From Pseudomonas alkylphenolica (GTDB lineage: Bacteria > Pseudomonadota > Gammaproteobacteria > Pseudomonadales > Pseudomonadaceae): a stretch of 64,000 bases of DNA. The stretch spans positions 310,001-374,000 of the forward strand of contig NZ_QJRG01000034.1 in the NCBI RefSeq assembly GCF_004025535.1, written 5' to 3'. Below are positions 31,758-41,452 of this stretch, piece by piece; within the stretch, counting starts at the first letter, position 1, and the number at the start of each line of letters is the position of its first letter. Below the pieces are notes generated by a model. It was not told the DNA's origin. It made no database searches and saw nothing but the letters and a program-made list of their open reading frames with translations. The translations under genes were made by a program, and so were the position numbers.

Positions 31758-32909
31758 ATGACGGCCCCAGCCGACCTCTCGCCTACCCTCGCACTGGCCT
31801 GCGACCTGATTCGTCGCCCCTCGGTGACCCCGGTTGACGCCGACTGCCAGAAACAGATGATGCAACGCCTGGGCGATGCCGGTTTCATGCTTGAGCCAAT
31901 GCGTATCGAAGACGTCGACAACTTTTGGGCCACTCATGGCACCCAGGACGGTCCGGTACTGTGCTTTGCCGGTCACACCGACGTTGTGCCCACCGGCCCT
32001 GTGCAGGCCTGGCAGAACGACCCGTTTGATGCACTGATCGATGCCGATGGCATGCTCTGTGGCCGTGGCGCTGCCGACATGAAAGGCAGCCTGGCGGCAA
32101 TGGTCGTGGCTACCGAGCGCTTCGTCGCCGACTACCCGAACCACCGCGGCAAGGTCGCCTTCCTGATCACCAGCGACGAGGAAGGCCCGGCCCACCACGG
32201 CACCAAGGCCGTGATCGAACGCCTGGCCGCGCGCAAAGAGCGCCTGGACTGGTGCATCGTCGGTGAGCCATCGAGCACCAGCCTGGTCGGCGATGTGGTC
32301 AAGAACGGACGACGCGGCTCGCTCGGTGCAAAGCTGACCGTGCGCGGCGTTCAGGGCCATGTGGCCTACCCGCACCTGGCGAAGAACCCGATTCACCTGG
32401 CCGCCCCGGCCCTGGCGGAACTGGCAGCCGAGCACTGGGACGAAGGCAACGCCTTCTTCCCGCCGACCAGCTTCCAGATCTCCAACCTCAACTCCGGCAC
32501 CGGTGCCACCAACGTGGTCCCCGGCGAGCTGACGGCACTGTTCAACTTCCGTTTCTCCACCGAGTCGACCGTCGAAGGCCTGCAGCAACGTGTCGCCGCG
32601 ATCCTCGACAAGCATCAGCTGGACTGGCACGTGGACTGGGCATTGTCCGGCCTGCCGTTCCTGACCGAACCGGGCGAACTGCTCGATGCCGTGTCGGCCA
32701 GCATCAAGGCCGTCACCGGCCGTGAAACCCAGGCGTCGACCAGTGGCGGTACCTCCGATGGCCGCTTCATCGCCACCCTCGGTACCCAGGTGGTCGAACT
32801 GGGCCCGGTCAACGCCACCATTCACCAGGTCAACGAGCGGATTCTGGCCAGTGACCTCGACGTGCTGACCGAGATCTACTACCAGACCCTGACCCGGTTG
32901 CTTGCCTGA
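31758..32909 (+). CDS. dapE: Succinyl-diaminopimelate desuccinylase
   Basis: Zinc M20-family hydrolase releasing succinate from N-succinyl-LL-diaminopimelate. It is 383 aa from the ATG at 31758. Metal-site motifs are [14 protein letters not shown] (first His, Asp), [15 protein letters not shown] (bridging Asp), [13 protein letters not shown] (catalytic Glu pair) and a C-terminal TIHQVNER (last His). The dimerisation domain is central. Its TGA overlaps the rlmA ATG by one base (TGATG). Confidence 0.97.
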   Translation: MTAPADLSPTLALACDLIRRPSVTPVDADCQKQMMQRLGDAGFMLEPMRIEDVDNFWATHGTQDGPVLCFAGHTDVVPTGPVQAWQNDPFDALIDADGMLCGRGAADMKGSLAAMVVATERFVADYPNHRGKVAFLITSDEEGPAHHGTKAVIERLAARKERLDWCIVGEPSSTSLVGDVVKNGRRGSLGAKLTVRGVQGHVAYPHLAKNPIHLAAPALAELAAEHWDEGNAFFPPTSFQISNLNSGTGATNVVPGELTALFNFRFSTESTVEGLQQRVAAILDKHQLDWHVDWALSGLPFLTEPGELLDAVSASIKAVTGRETQASTSGGTSDGRFIATLGTQVVELGPVNATIHQVNERILASDLDVLTEIYYQTLTRLLA

Positions 32910-33721
32910 TGCTCATCTGCCCGCTCTGCAGTGCACCGCTGAACACGCTCGACAACGGTGTGGCCTGCCCGGCAGGCCACCGTTTCGACCGTGCCCGCCA
33001 GGGCTACCTGAACCTGTTGCCGGTGCAGCACAAGAACAGCCGCGACCCAGGCGACAACCTGGCCATGGTTGAAGCCCGCCGCGACTTTCTCAATGCCGGC
33101 CACTATGCCCCGGTGGCCCAGCGCCTGGCCGAACTGGCCGCCGAGCGCGCGCCTGCACGCTGGCTGGATATCGGCTGCGGCGAAGGCTACTACACCGCCC
33201 GGATTGCACAGGCGCTGCCGGCGGCCGATGGCTACGCCCTGGACATTTCTCGTGAGGCGGTCAAGCGTGCCTGCAAACGCAACCCGGCGTTGACCTGGCT
33301 GGTCGCGAGCATGGCGCGCGTGCCGCTGGCCGACGCCAGCTGCCAGTTCCTGGCCAGCGTGTTCAGCCCGCTGGACTGGCAGGAAGCGCTGCGCCTGCTC
33401 GCTCCCGGTGGGGGCCTGATGCGTGTCGGCCCGACCAACGAGCACCTGATCGAGTTGCGCCACAAGCTCTATGATGAAGTGCGCGATTACGCCGACGACA
33501 AGCACCTGGCCCTAGTCCCGCCGGGCATGCAGCACGCCCACAGCGAAACCCTGAAATTCCGCCTGAGCCTTGTCGATGGCAAATCTCGCGCCGACCTGTT
33601 GGCCATGACCCCTCATGGCTGGCGCGCCAGCGCAGAAAAACGAGCCCGCGTCATCGAGCAGGCCGAGCCTTTCGAGGTCACGGTATCGATGCGTTACGAT
33701 TATTTCGTGCGCCAAGACTGA
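32909..33721 (+). CDS. rlmA: 23S rRNA (guanine-N1)-methyltransferase RlmA
   Basis: SAM-dependent methyltransferase that modifies G745 (E. coli numbering) in 23S rRNA helix 35. It is 270 aa. An N-terminal zinc-ribbon-like segment (LICPLCSAPL ... GVACPAGHRFD) with four metal-ligand candidates (three Cys, one His) is characteristic of the RlmA family. The SAM motif WLDIGCGEGYYT begins near residue 84. It overlaps dapE by one base, so its translation is coupled. The gram-negative (G745) type is the expected assignment for this host. Confidence 0.92.
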   Translation: MLICPLCSAPLNTLDNGVACPAGHRFDRARQGYLNLLPVQHKNSRDPGDNLAMVEARRDFLNAGHYAPVAQRLAELAAERAPARWLDIGCGEGYYTARIAQALPAADGYALDISREAVKRACKRNPALTWLVASMARVPLADASCQFLASVFSPLDWQEALRLLAPGGGLMRVGPTNEHLIELRHKLYDEVRDYADDKHLALVPPGMQHAHSETLKFRLSLVDGKSRADLLAMTPHGWRASAEKRARVIEQAEPFEVTVSMRYDYFVRQD

Positions 33722-33739
33722 GCACACCGGAGCCCCCTC

Positions 33740-34117
33740 ATGCGCCAACCCGATATCGAGATTTACCTCAAAGACGCCGACGTCGATCACAAACAGATCG
33801 CCGCCTGGCTCGGAGAATCCCTGGGACCTTGCAGCGACTGGGTACAGAAAGGCCAGACCTATAAGTGCAAGGCCGGTAACATTCCGGTTACCTGGTTACC
33901 GAAGGCTGTAGGCAAATGGAACAGTCTTTACCTGGAAAGCGATCAGACGCCTTGGGAAGACGACATTGCCTGTGCCCGCGCGGCCTTCGCTGCACTGAAC
34001 GTCGAAGTGCGCTGCGCCCCGGGTAGCTGGGTCGAGGAAGAAGGTGAAGAAGATGCCGACCGCTGGATCCGCATCAGTGCCGACGGTGAAGAGGAAATCA
34101 CCTGGCGTACCGGCTGA
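33740..34117 (+). CDS. Conserved hypothetical acidic protein
   Basis: I do not recognise a named family. It is 125 aa, acidic, with no signal peptide and no membrane segment. Tryptophans recur along the chain (AAWLGE, SDWVQ, VTWLPK, GKWNSLY, TPWEDD, GSWVEE, DRWIRI, ITWRTG). The C-terminal third is Glu/Asp-rich. It follows rlmA by 18 bp with a purine-rich ribosome-binding region and precedes a strong terminator, so it is probably the last gene of dapE-rlmA. Codon use looks like its neighbours. Confidence 0.8.
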   Translation: MRQPDIEIYLKDADVDHKQIAAWLGESLGPCSDWVQKGQTYKCKAGNIPVTWLPKAVGKWNSLYLESDQTPWEDDIACARAAFAALNVEVRCAPGSWVEEEGEEDADRWIRISADGEEEITWRTG

Positions 34118-34128
34118 GCCGGCTTCTA

Positions 34129-34169
34129 CGAAAAGGCCCGTCCCGGTCGTCCGGCGACGGGCCTTTTCG
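34129..34169. terminator. Bidirectional terminator
   Basis: A stem cgaaaaggcccgtc ... gacgggccttttcg (34129-34142 with 34156-34169) has a 13-nt loop and a TTTT run on both strands. It lies between the end of the plus-strand small gene (34117) and the end of the minus-strand cold-shock gene (34206), so it can serve both. Confidence 0.85.
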
Positions 34170-34205
34170 CTTGTGGACCCAGGCTCAAGGCCCGTGGCCC
34201 GGCGC

Positions 34206-34415
34206 TTACAGACCGATTACGTCTTCTGCCTGCAGACCTTTCTGGCCCTGAGTCAGACTGTATTCGACCTGCTGCCCCTCGATCAGAGTGCGATGCCCCT
34301 CACCACGAATGGCACGGTAGTGAACGAACACATCCGCGCCACCTTCACGCTGAATGAAGCCATAACCTTTGGCGTCATTGAACCACTTAACACTTCCAGT
34401 CTCACGAGACGACAT
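34206..34415 (-). CDS. Cold-shock domain protein (CspA family)
   Basis: Small single-domain OB-fold RNA/ssDNA-binding protein. It is 69 aa. RNP1 reads KGYGFIQ (usual KGFGFI) and RNP2 reads VFVHY (usual VFVHF), with [15 protein letters not shown] at the front. Both aromatic substitutions are conservative. It lies alone on the minus strand between terminators, with about 219 bp up to the divergent plsB start. That gap must hold its 5' leader and both promoters. I cannot say from sequence whether it is cold-induced. Confidence 0.93.
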   Translation of the reverse strand: MSSRETGSVKWFNDAKGYGFIQREGGADVFVHYRAIRGEGHRTLIEGQQVEYSLTQGQKGLQAEDVIGL

Positions 34416-34634
34416 CTGAACTACTCCGGATTTTTATTTTGGAATCGCCTTGCAAGCGGAGATTCACCCCCTCCGCCGACACAGCTTGAGGAATACACCT
34501 GCAAGCTGCGGACCGAGTATATGACAGGCCACAAAGATTTTTTATGACCGGTCGGCTTTTTGCTGAACTTGCGCATATACGTCACACTAACCGACTGAGC
34601 TACAACTCGAAAAATCACCCAGAGCACACACTGT

Positions 34635-37121
34635 ATGACCCGTTCCCCCCTGCGCCGCCTGATCTTTGGCGCCCTGCGTCGCCTGTTGTACTTGTGGGTT
34701 CGCTCCGAGACTATCAATCAGTCGTCCTTCACCCTGAACCTGGACCGTAGCCGTCCGGTGTTCTATGCCCTTCAGTCGCCCTCGTTGACCGACCTGGCCG
34801 TACTCGACCGTGAATGCACCAAAGCCGGGCTTCCGCGCCCGGTACTGCCGGTTGCCGTGGGTACCCTGCAGGAGCCCGCTGCATTTTTCTACCTGACGCC
34901 CGAGCCGGACTGGCTGGGCCGCCAGGACAAACGCGGCGCGCCACCGACCCTTGCGCGCCTGGTCAATGCCGTTAGCCAGCATGCCGAAGAAGATGCGCAG
35001 ATCATTCCCGTCAGCGTGTTCTGGGGGCAGTCGCCGGCCAGCGAATCCAGCCCGTGGAAACTGCTGTTTGCCGACAGCTGGGCGGTGACCGGTCGCTTGC
35101 GCCGCCTGCTGACCGTGCTGATCCTGGGCCGCAAGACCCGCGTGCAGTTCTCTGCACCTATCCACCTGCGCGAACTGGTGCAGCACAACAAAGGCCATGA
35201 ACGCACCGTGCGCATGGCCCAACGCATGCTGCGCGTACACTTTCGCAACCTCAAGACCGCGGTCATCGGCCCGGACATCTCGCACCGGCGCAACCTGGTC
35301 AAAGGCCTGGTCCATGACCCGCTGGTACGCCAGGCCATCGTCGACGAGGCCGAGCGCGAGAAGATCCCCTTGGCCAAAGCCGAAGCCCAGGCGCTGCGTT
35401 ATGGCAACGAGATCGCCTCGGACTACACCTATACCGCCATCCGCTTCCTCGAAGTGGTGCTCAGTTGGTTCTGGAACAAGATCTACGACGGCATCAAGGT
35501 CAACCATATCGAACAGGTGCAAGGCATCGCCCCGGGTCACGAAGTGATCTACGTGCCCTGCCACCGCAGCCACATCGATTACCTGCTGCTCTCCTACCTG
35601 CTGTTTCGCAACGGTCTGACCCCGCCGCACATTGCCGCCGGGATCAACTTGAACATGCCGGTCATCGGCGGCCTGCTGCGTCGCGGCGGGGCGTTTTTCA
35701 TGCGCCGCACCTTTAAGGGCAACCCGCTCTACACGGCGGTGTTCAACGAATATCTGCACACCCTGTTCACCAAGGGCTTTCCCGTCGAGTACTTCGTCGA
35801 GGGCGGTCGCTCACGCACTGGTCGCATGCTGCAACCCAAGACCGGCATGCTGGCCATCACCTTGCGTAGCTACCTGCGTTCATCGCGTACGCCCATCGTC
35901 TTCGTGCCGGTTTACATCGGCTATGAGCGGGTGCTTGAAGGGCGTACCTACCTGGGCGAACTGCGGGGCGCAAGCAAGAAGAAAGAGTCCATCTTCGACA
36001 TTTTCAAGGTCATCGGTGCGCTCAAACAGCGTTTTGGCCAGGTCGCGGTGAATTTCGGCGAACCAATCCGCCTCGGGGCCTTCCTCGATGAACAGCAACC
36101 CGGCTGGCGCGAACAGTCGCACGCCCCGCAGTTCCGCCCGGCCTGGCTCAACGAAACCACGTCGCGCCTGGGTGAAAAGGTGGCCCGTCACCTGAACGAA
36201 GCCGCTGCGATCAACCCGGTCAACCTGGTCGCCCTGGCCCTGCTCTCCACCAGCCGCCTGGCCCTGGACGAGCGCGCGCTGGCGCGGGTCCTGGACCTGT
36301 ACCTGGCATTGCTGCGCCAGGTGCCCTATTCGCCGCATACCACCCTGCCGGAAGGTGACGGGCTGGCCCTGATCAGCCACGTCAAAGGCATGGACCTGCT
36401 GGCCGAACAGAGTGACGCCCTGGGTAAAATCCTTTACCTGGACGAGCAGAACGCCGTCCTGATGACCTACTACCGCAACAACGTCCTGCATATCTTCGCG
36501 CTGCCGGCTTTGCTGGCGAGCTTCTTCCAGAGCAGCTCGCGCATGAGCCGCGACCTGATCCTGCAGTACACCCGGGCCTTGTACCCGTACCTGCAGTCGG
36601 AGCTGTTCATTCGCTGGGAACCAGAGGAGCTGGACGGGGTAATCGACCAGTGGCTGCAGGCGTTTGTCGAACAAGGTCTGCTGCGCTTCGAGAATGACGT
36701 CTACCTGCGGCCGGCGCCGAGTTCACGCCAGTTCGTGCTGCTGACCCTGCTGGCACGGGCCATTACCCAGACACTGCAGCGCTTCTACATGGCCACCGCA
36801 CTGTTGCTCAACAGCGGCCAGCACACCTTGAGCGCCGAAGAGCTCGAAGACCTCTGCGTGGTCATGGCCCAGCGCCTGTCGATCCTGCACGGTCTGAACG
36901 CGCCCGAGTTCTTTGACAAGACCCTGTTCCGCCACTTCATCCAGACCCAGATCGAGCAAGGCGTGTTGCGCCCGGATACCAATGGCAAACTGGGTTACCA
37001 CGAGAAACTGAGTGAGTTGGCCGAGGGGGCGGCCAAACGTGTGTTGTCGGCGGAGATACGCCTGTCGATCCGGCAGGTGGCTTTGCATCGCAACGAGGAA
37101 ACTACCGACACATCGGCATAG
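34635..37121 (+). CDS. plsB: Glycerol-3-phosphate 1-O-acyltransferase
   Basis: Inner-membrane enzyme making lysophosphatidic acid from glycerol-3-phosphate and acyl-ACP/acyl-CoA, the first phospholipid step. It is 828 aa, typical of gammaproteobacterial PlsB. The catalytic HX4D motif is HRSHID in [14 protein letters not shown] (near residue 312). The [14 protein letters not shown] acyltransferase block follows near residue 388. It starts at the ATG at 34635 and is divergent from the cold-shock gene. Confidence 0.97.
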   Translation: MTRSPLRRLIFGALRRLLYLWVRSETINQSSFTLNLDRSRPVFYALQSPSLTDLAVLDRECTKAGLPRPVLPVAVGTLQEPAAFFYLTPEPDWLGRQDKRGAPPTLARLVNAVSQHAEEDAQIIPVSVFWGQSPASESSPWKLLFADSWAVTGRLRRLLTVLILGRKTRVQFSAPIHLRELVQHNKGHERTVRMAQRMLRVHFRNLKTAVIGPDISHRRNLVKGLVHDPLVRQAIVDEAEREKIPLAKAEAQALRYGNEIASDYTYTAIRFLEVVLSWFWNKIYDGIKVNHIEQVQGIAPGHEVIYVPCHRSHIDYLLLSYLLFRNGLTPPHIAAGINLNMPVIGGLLRRGGAFFMRRTFKGNPLYTAVFNEYLHTLFTKGFPVEYFVEGGRSRTGRMLQPKTGMLAITLRSYLRSSRTPIVFVPVYIGYERVLEGRTYLGELRGASKKKESIFDIFKVIGALKQRFGQVAVNFGEPIRLGAFLDEQQPGWREQSHAPQFRPAWLNETTSRLGEKVARHLNEAAAINPVNLVALALLSTSRLALDERALARVLDLYLALLRQVPYSPHTTLPEGDGLALISHVKGMDLLAEQSDALGKILYLDEQNAVLMTYYRNNVLHIFALPALLASFFQSSSRMSRDLILQYTRALYPYLQSELFIRWEPEELDGVIDQWLQAFVEQGLLRFENDVYLRPAPSSRQFVLLTLLARAITQTLQRFYMATALLLNSGQHTLSAEELEDLCVVMAQRLSILHGLNAPEFFDKTLFRHFIQTQIEQGVLRPDTNGKLGYHEKLSELAEGAAKRVLSAEIRLSIRQVALHRNEETTDTSA

Positions 37122-37204
37122 TCCATACTGGCCTGTGCCCTGGAGCCATACGACTTTACCTGGACGGCCGCCGACACTGTGGCACCGTCCTCAAGGAGCT
37201 TTAC

Positions 37205-37603
37205 ATGAAAAAACTATCCCTGATTCTACTTGGTGGCCTGCTGGCCGCCTGCAGCAGCACCCCGCCCGCCTCCAAGGTCAGCCTCGACGGTGAAGTGTTC
37301 TACCTGCAACGCATCGCCCTGCCACCGGCGGCCACGCTGAGTGTCAGCCTGCAGGACGTTTCGCTGATGGACGCCCCCGCCGTAACCCTGGCCAGCCAGA
37401 ACGGTCCGGTAAAAGGCAACGTTCCACTGCCCTTCCACCTGAGCTATGACCCGGCACAGGTCAAGCCAGGCCATCGCTACGCAATCAGCGCGCGAATCGA
37501 ACTGGACGGCAAGCTGCTGTTCATCAACACCGAGCACCATGGTGTCACGCTGGATGGCAAGGACCAGCAGTCGCTGCGCATTAAAGTCGATGCTGTTCGC
37601 TGA
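37205..37603 (+). CDS. YbaY-like lipoprotein
   Basis: It is 132 aa with a lipoprotein signal peptide (MKKLSLILLGGLLAAC, lipid-modified Cys16). The residue after Cys is Ser, so it is probably sent to the outer membrane. The mature part resembles the YbaY/pilotin-like beta domain: two halves of the type PPAATLSVSLQDVSLMDAPA and PLPFHLSYDPAQVKPGHRYAI. No specific role is known to me. It lies 33 bp before the next exported-protein gene, so the two are probably cotranscribed. Confidence 0.82.
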   Translation: MKKLSLILLGGLLAACSSTPPASKVSLDGEVFYLQRIALPPAATLSVSLQDVSLMDAPAVTLASQNGPVKGNVPLPFHLSYDPAQVKPGHRYAISARIELDGKLLFINTEHHGVTLDGKDQQSLRIKVDAVR

Positions 37604-37636
37604 TCGCCCGTTCTGATTATTGATAAGGATGCTGCC

Positions 37637-38326
37637 ATGTTTCGCCCTGCTCTCACCTTTACCGGCCTGTGCGCCGGCTTGCTGCTTTCGGCCAGCGCAC
37701 TGGCGCTGTCGCTCAGCGACCTGTCTCAAAAAGATGCAACGGGTGGACTCAAGGATGCCCTGACCCAAGGTGCCCAGGTTGCCGTCAAGCAACTCGGCAC
37801 ACCGGGTGGCTTCAGCACCAACCCGGATGTACGCATCGAACTGCCGGGCAACCTCGGCAAAGTCGCGAAGAAAATGAAGCAGTTCGGCATGGGCGAGCAG
37901 GTCGAGCAACTTGAAGCCAGCATGAACAAGGCTGCCGAGGCTGCCGTGCCGCAGGCCCAGGCGCTGCTGGTCGATGCCGTGAAGAAAATGACCGTCGATG
38001 ATGCCAAAGGCATTCTTGCAGGTGGTAACGACTCGGCAACTCAGTACCTGAGCAAGACCAGCCGTGAGCAGATCCGCGCCAAGTTCCTGCCGATCGTCAA
38101 GCAAGCGACCGACCAGGTCGGGCTGGCCAAACAGTACAACAGCTTCGCCGGGCAAGCGGCGACATTGGGCGTGCTGGACGCCAAGAACGCCAATGTCGAG
38201 GGCTACGTGACCGAACAGGCACTCAATGGCCTGTTCGAAATGATCGCCAAGCAGGAAGAAGGCATTCGCCAGAACCCGGCGGCGGCAGCCACAGGCCTGG
38301 CGAAAAAGGTCTTTGGCGCGCTGTAA
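37637..38326 (+). CDS. DUF4197 exported protein
   Basis: It is 229 aa with a Sec signal peptide (MFRPALTFTGLCAGLLLSASALA). The helical mature part matches the DUF4197 family: SLSDLSQKDATGGLKDALTQG at the front, the KKMTVDDAKGILAGG block, and a C-terminal ALNGLFEMIAKQEEGIRQNP. It is predicted periplasmic or envelope-attached, function unknown. It is followed at once by a REP/terminator hairpin that separates it from convergent mexK. Confidence 0.85.
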   Translation: MFRPALTFTGLCAGLLLSASALALSLSDLSQKDATGGLKDALTQGAQVAVKQLGTPGGFSTNPDVRIELPGNLGKVAKKMKQFGMGEQVEQLEASMNKAAEAAVPQAQALLVDAVKKMTVDDAKGILAGGNDSATQYLSKTSREQIRAKFLPIVKQATDQVGLAKQYNSFAGQAATLGVLDAKNANVEGYVTEQALNGLFEMIAKQEEGIRQNPAAAATGLAKKVFGAL

Positions 38327-38333
38327 GCGCTCT

Positions 38334-38363
38334 CTGTAGGAGCCGGCTCGCCGGCTCCTGCAG
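38334..38363. repeat. REP-like hairpin between DUF4197 gene and mexK
   Basis: The near-perfect inverted repeat ctgtaggagccggc (38334-38347) pairs with gccggctcctgcag across a tiny centre. It lies between convergent genes and shares the gtaggagc arm with three other sites in the window. It likely acts as a two-way terminator. Confidence 0.7.
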
Positions 38364-38380
38364 TTTCAGGCAATGCCCAT

Positions 38381-41300
38381 TCAAGTCTTCTTCACCCGGA
38401 ACCACGCCGCATAAAGCGCCGGCAGGAACAATAGCGTCAGCGCCGTCGCCACGATCAGCCCACCCATGATCGCCACCGCCATCGGCCCGAAGAACACACT
38501 GCGCGACAGCGGGATCATCGCCAGCACCGCCGCCAGCGCGGTCAGTACGATCGGCCGGAAACGCCTCACCGTTGCCTCGATAATCGCCTGCCAGCGGTCC
38601 AGCCCGGCAGCGATGTCCTGTTCGATCTGATCGACCAGGATCACCGAGTTGCGCATGATCATCCCCGACAGGGCAATGGTTCCGAGCATGGCGACAAAAC
38701 CGAACGGTTGACGAAACACCAGCAGGAACAAGGTCACGCCGATCAACCCCAGTGGCGCCGTGAGGAACACCATCACCGTGCGCGAGAAGCTGCGCAATTG
38801 CAGCATCAACAGCGTCAGCACCACGACGATGAACAGCGGCACCCCGGCATTCACTGACTTCTGCCCACGCGTCGAGTCCTCTACCGTACCGCCCACTTCC
38901 AGCAAATAACCGTCAGGCAGTTCGGCACGCACCGGGTCCAGGGTCGGCAGTATCTGCTTGACCAGGGTTACCGGCTGCTCCTTGCCGTAGATATCGGCCC
39001 GCACAGTGACGCTTGGCAGGCGGTTACGGTGCCAGATGATGCCCTCTTCGAAGCCGTACTCCAGGGTGGCCACCTGCGACAAGGCGACACTGCGGCCATT
39101 GTCGGTGGGCACCGCCAGGCTTGGCAGGTTGGCAAGCTCGGTGCGCTCCTGCTGCGTACCGCGCAACAGGATCTCGATCAGCTCGTTGTCTTCACGGAAC
39201 TGGCTGACCGAGGAGCCGGTCAACGAGCTCTGCAGGAACTTGGCAAGGTTGGCCGTACTGACTCCCAGAGCACGGGCACGGTCCTGGTCAATGTTCAGAT
39301 AGACCACCTTGCTCGGCTCTTCCCAGTCCAGGTGCACGTTGACCACATGCGGGTTCTCCCGCACCTTGACCGCGACCTTGCGCGCCAGCGCGCGCACTTG
39401 CTCGATGTGCTCGCCGGTTACCCTGAACTGCACCGGATAGCCCACGGGCGGGCCGTTCTCCAGGCGTGTGACTCGCGAGCGCAGGTCCGGAAACTGTTCA
39501 TCGAGGGTAGTAATCAACCAGCTGCGCAATGCTTCGCGCTCTTCGATGGTTTTTGCCAGCACCACAAACTGGGCAAAGCTGGCAGCGGGCAGCTGTTGGT
39601 CCAGTGGCAGGTAGAACCGCGGCGAACCGGTACCGATGTAGGCCACATAGTTGTCGATACCCGCACGCTCCTTGAGCATCGCTTCCAGGCGCTTGACCTG
39701 CTCGGTGGTATTGCTCAGCGAAACACCTTCGGCCAGTTTCAGGTCGACCATCAGTTCAAGGCGCCCGGAGGCCGGGAAAAACTGCTGCGGCACGAAGCGA
39801 AACAGCAGGATGCTGCCGATGAACAACGCCAGCGTCGCCACGATCACCGTCTTGCGGTGCCCGACACACCAGCCGACCAGGCGCCTTACACGCTGGTAGA
39901 ACGGAGTGCCATACGGGTCTGGGCCACCCTCGCTGGTGCCGTGCTTGGCCGCGTGCAGCTTGGCCAGGTCCGGCAACAGTTTTGCTCCGAGGTAAGGCAC
40001 AAAGACGACCGCAGCAACCCAGGAAGCGAGCAAGGCGATGGTCACGACCTGGAAGATCGAACGGGTGTACTCGCCCGTACCCGACTGGGCAGTCGCAATC
40101 GGCAGAAAACCCGCCGCGGTGATCAGCGTACCGGTCAGCATAGGGAAAGCGGTGCTGGTCCAGGCATAGCTGGCCGCCTTGAAGCGGTCGAAACCCTGCT
40201 CCATCTTGATCGCCATCATCTCGACGGCAATGATCGCGTCATCCACCAGCAAGCCCAGGGCCAGTACCAGCGCCCCCAGGGAAATCTTGTGCAGGCCGAT
40301 CCCCAGGTAGTACATGGCGGCGAAAGTCATCGCCAGCACCAGTGGAATCGCCAGGGCGACAACCAGCCCGGTGCGCATGCCGAGGGAGAAGAAACTCACC
40401 AGCAATACAATCGCCAGAGCCTCGACCAGCACCTGGACGAATTCACCCACGCCGGTTTTCACCGCCGCAGGCTGATCCGACACCTTGCGCAGCTCCATGC
40501 CAACCGGCAGGTTGTGGGCAATCCGCGCGAACTCGGTCTCCAATGCCTTGCCCAGCACCAGGATGTCGCCGCCCGCTTTCATTGACACCGCCAGACCGAT
40601 CGCGTCCTGCCCCATGTAGCGCATGCGCGGTGCGGGAGGATCGTTGAAACCACGGCGCACCGTGGCCACATCACCGATACGGAAGGTGCGTTCGCCTACG
40701 CGGATGGGGAACTGTTCGATCTGCTCGACGGTATCAAAGCGACCGCTGACCCGCAGTTGCAGGCGTTCGCTAGGCGTCTCGAAGAAACCCGCGGTGCTGA
40801 CCGCGTTCTGCTCCTCGAGGGCCTGCTGCACGGCAGCCAGCGGCAAACCCAGCGTCGCCAGCTTGAGGTTGGACAGTTCGATCCAGATCTTCTCGTCCTG
40901 CAACCCCAGCAGCTCGACCTTGCCGACATCCTTGACCCGCTGCAGCTGGATCTGTACCCGGTCGGCGTAGTCCTTGAGCACGGCGTAATCGAAGCCATCG
41001 CCGGTCAGGGCGTAGATGTTGCCAAAGGTGGTACCGAACTCGTCGTTGAAGAACGGCCCCTGGATACCCGGCGGCAAGGTGTGACGGATATCGGCCACCT
41101 TCTTGCGGATCTGGTACCACAACTCGGGGATTTCCACCGAATGCATCGAGTCGCGGGCAACGAAGGTGACTTGCGACTCGCCAGGACGCGAGAACGAGAC
41201 GATCTTCTCGTACTCACCGGTCTCCATCAGCTTCTTTTCAATGCGCTCGGTGACCTGGCGCGAGACTTCCTCGGCGCTTGCGCCTGGCCACTGGGTGCGA

Positions 41301-41446
41301 ATCACCATGGCCTTGAAGGTAAAGGGCGGGTCTTCGCTCTGCCCCAGTTTCGTGTAGGACAGTGCGCCGACCACGGCCAGGAGAATCATCAGGAACAGCA
41401 CGATCTGCCGATTGCGCAGGGCCCAGGCGGAAAGGTTGAAACCCAT
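38381..41446 (-). CDS. mexK: RND multidrug efflux permease (MexK-type)
   Basis: Inner-membrane proton-driven pump of the HAE1 RND family. It is 1021 aa with 12 membrane helices and two large periplasmic loops. The proton-relay aspartate pair is in TM4 (LALGLLVDDAIIAVEMM, near residue 400). Placement as MexK rests on length, pairing with a lipoprotein adaptor of MexJ size, a divergent 211-aa TetR gene, and the plsB-side location, as in P. aeruginosa. No outer-membrane channel gene is adjacent. MexJK is known to borrow OprM or OpmH. TriC-type pumps are the closest alternative. Confidence 0.85.
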   Translation of the reverse strand: MGFNLSAWALRNRQIVLFLMILLAVVGALSYTKLGQSEDPPFTFKAMVIRTQWPGASAEEVSRQVTERIEKKLMETGEYEKIVSFSRPGESQVTFVARDSMHSVEIPELWYQIRKKVADIRHTLPPGIQGPFFNDEFGTTFGNIYALTGDGFDYAVLKDYADRVQIQLQRVKDVGKVELLGLQDEKIWIELSNLKLATLGLPLAAVQQALEEQNAVSTAGFFETPSERLQLRVSGRFDTVEQIEQFPIRVGERTFRIGDVATVRRGFNDPPAPRMRYMGQDAIGLAVSMKAGGDILVLGKALETEFARIAHNLPVGMELRKVSDQPAAVKTGVGEFVQVLVEALAIVLLVSFFSLGMRTGLVVALAIPLVLAMTFAAMYYLGIGLHKISLGALVLALGLLVDDAIIAVEMMAIKMEQGFDRFKAASYAWTSTAFPMLTGTLITAAGFLPIATAQSGTGEYTRSIFQVVTIALLASWVAAVVFVPYLGAKLLPDLAKLHAAKHGTSEGGPDPYGTPFYQRVRRLVGWCVGHRKTVIVATLALFIGSILLFRFVPQQFFPASGRLELMVDLKLAEGVSLSNTTEQVKRLEAMLKERAGIDNYVAYIGTGSPRFYLPLDQQLPAASFAQFVVLAKTIEEREALRSWLITTLDEQFPDLRSRVTRLENGPPVGYPVQFRVTGEHIEQVRALARKVAVKVRENPHVVNVHLDWEEPSKVVYLNIDQDRARALGVSTANLAKFLQSSLTGSSVSQFREDNELIEILLRGTQQERTELANLPSLAVPTDNGRSVALSQVATLEYGFEEGIIWHRNRLPSVTVRADIYGKEQPVTLVKQILPTLDPVRAELPDGYLLEVGGTVEDSTRGQKSVNAGVPLFIVVVLTLLMLQLRSFSRTVMVFLTAPLGLIGVTLFLLVFRQPFGFVAMLGTIALSGMIMRNSVILVDQIEQDIAAGLDRWQAIIEATVRRFRPIVLTALAAVLAMIPLSRSVFFGPMAVAIMGGLIVATALTLLFLPALYAAWFRVKKT

Positions 41447-41452
41447 CGGGAC

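Noticed and set aside
34421..34717. A 98-codon minus-strand frame upstream of the cold-shock gene
   Set aside because: It overlaps the plsB start on the other strand and lies in the expected cold-shock leader; Arg/Lys/Ser-rich with no family.
39029..40585. A 518-codon plus-strand frame opposite mexK
   Set aside because: Antisense shadow of a certain RND permease gene.
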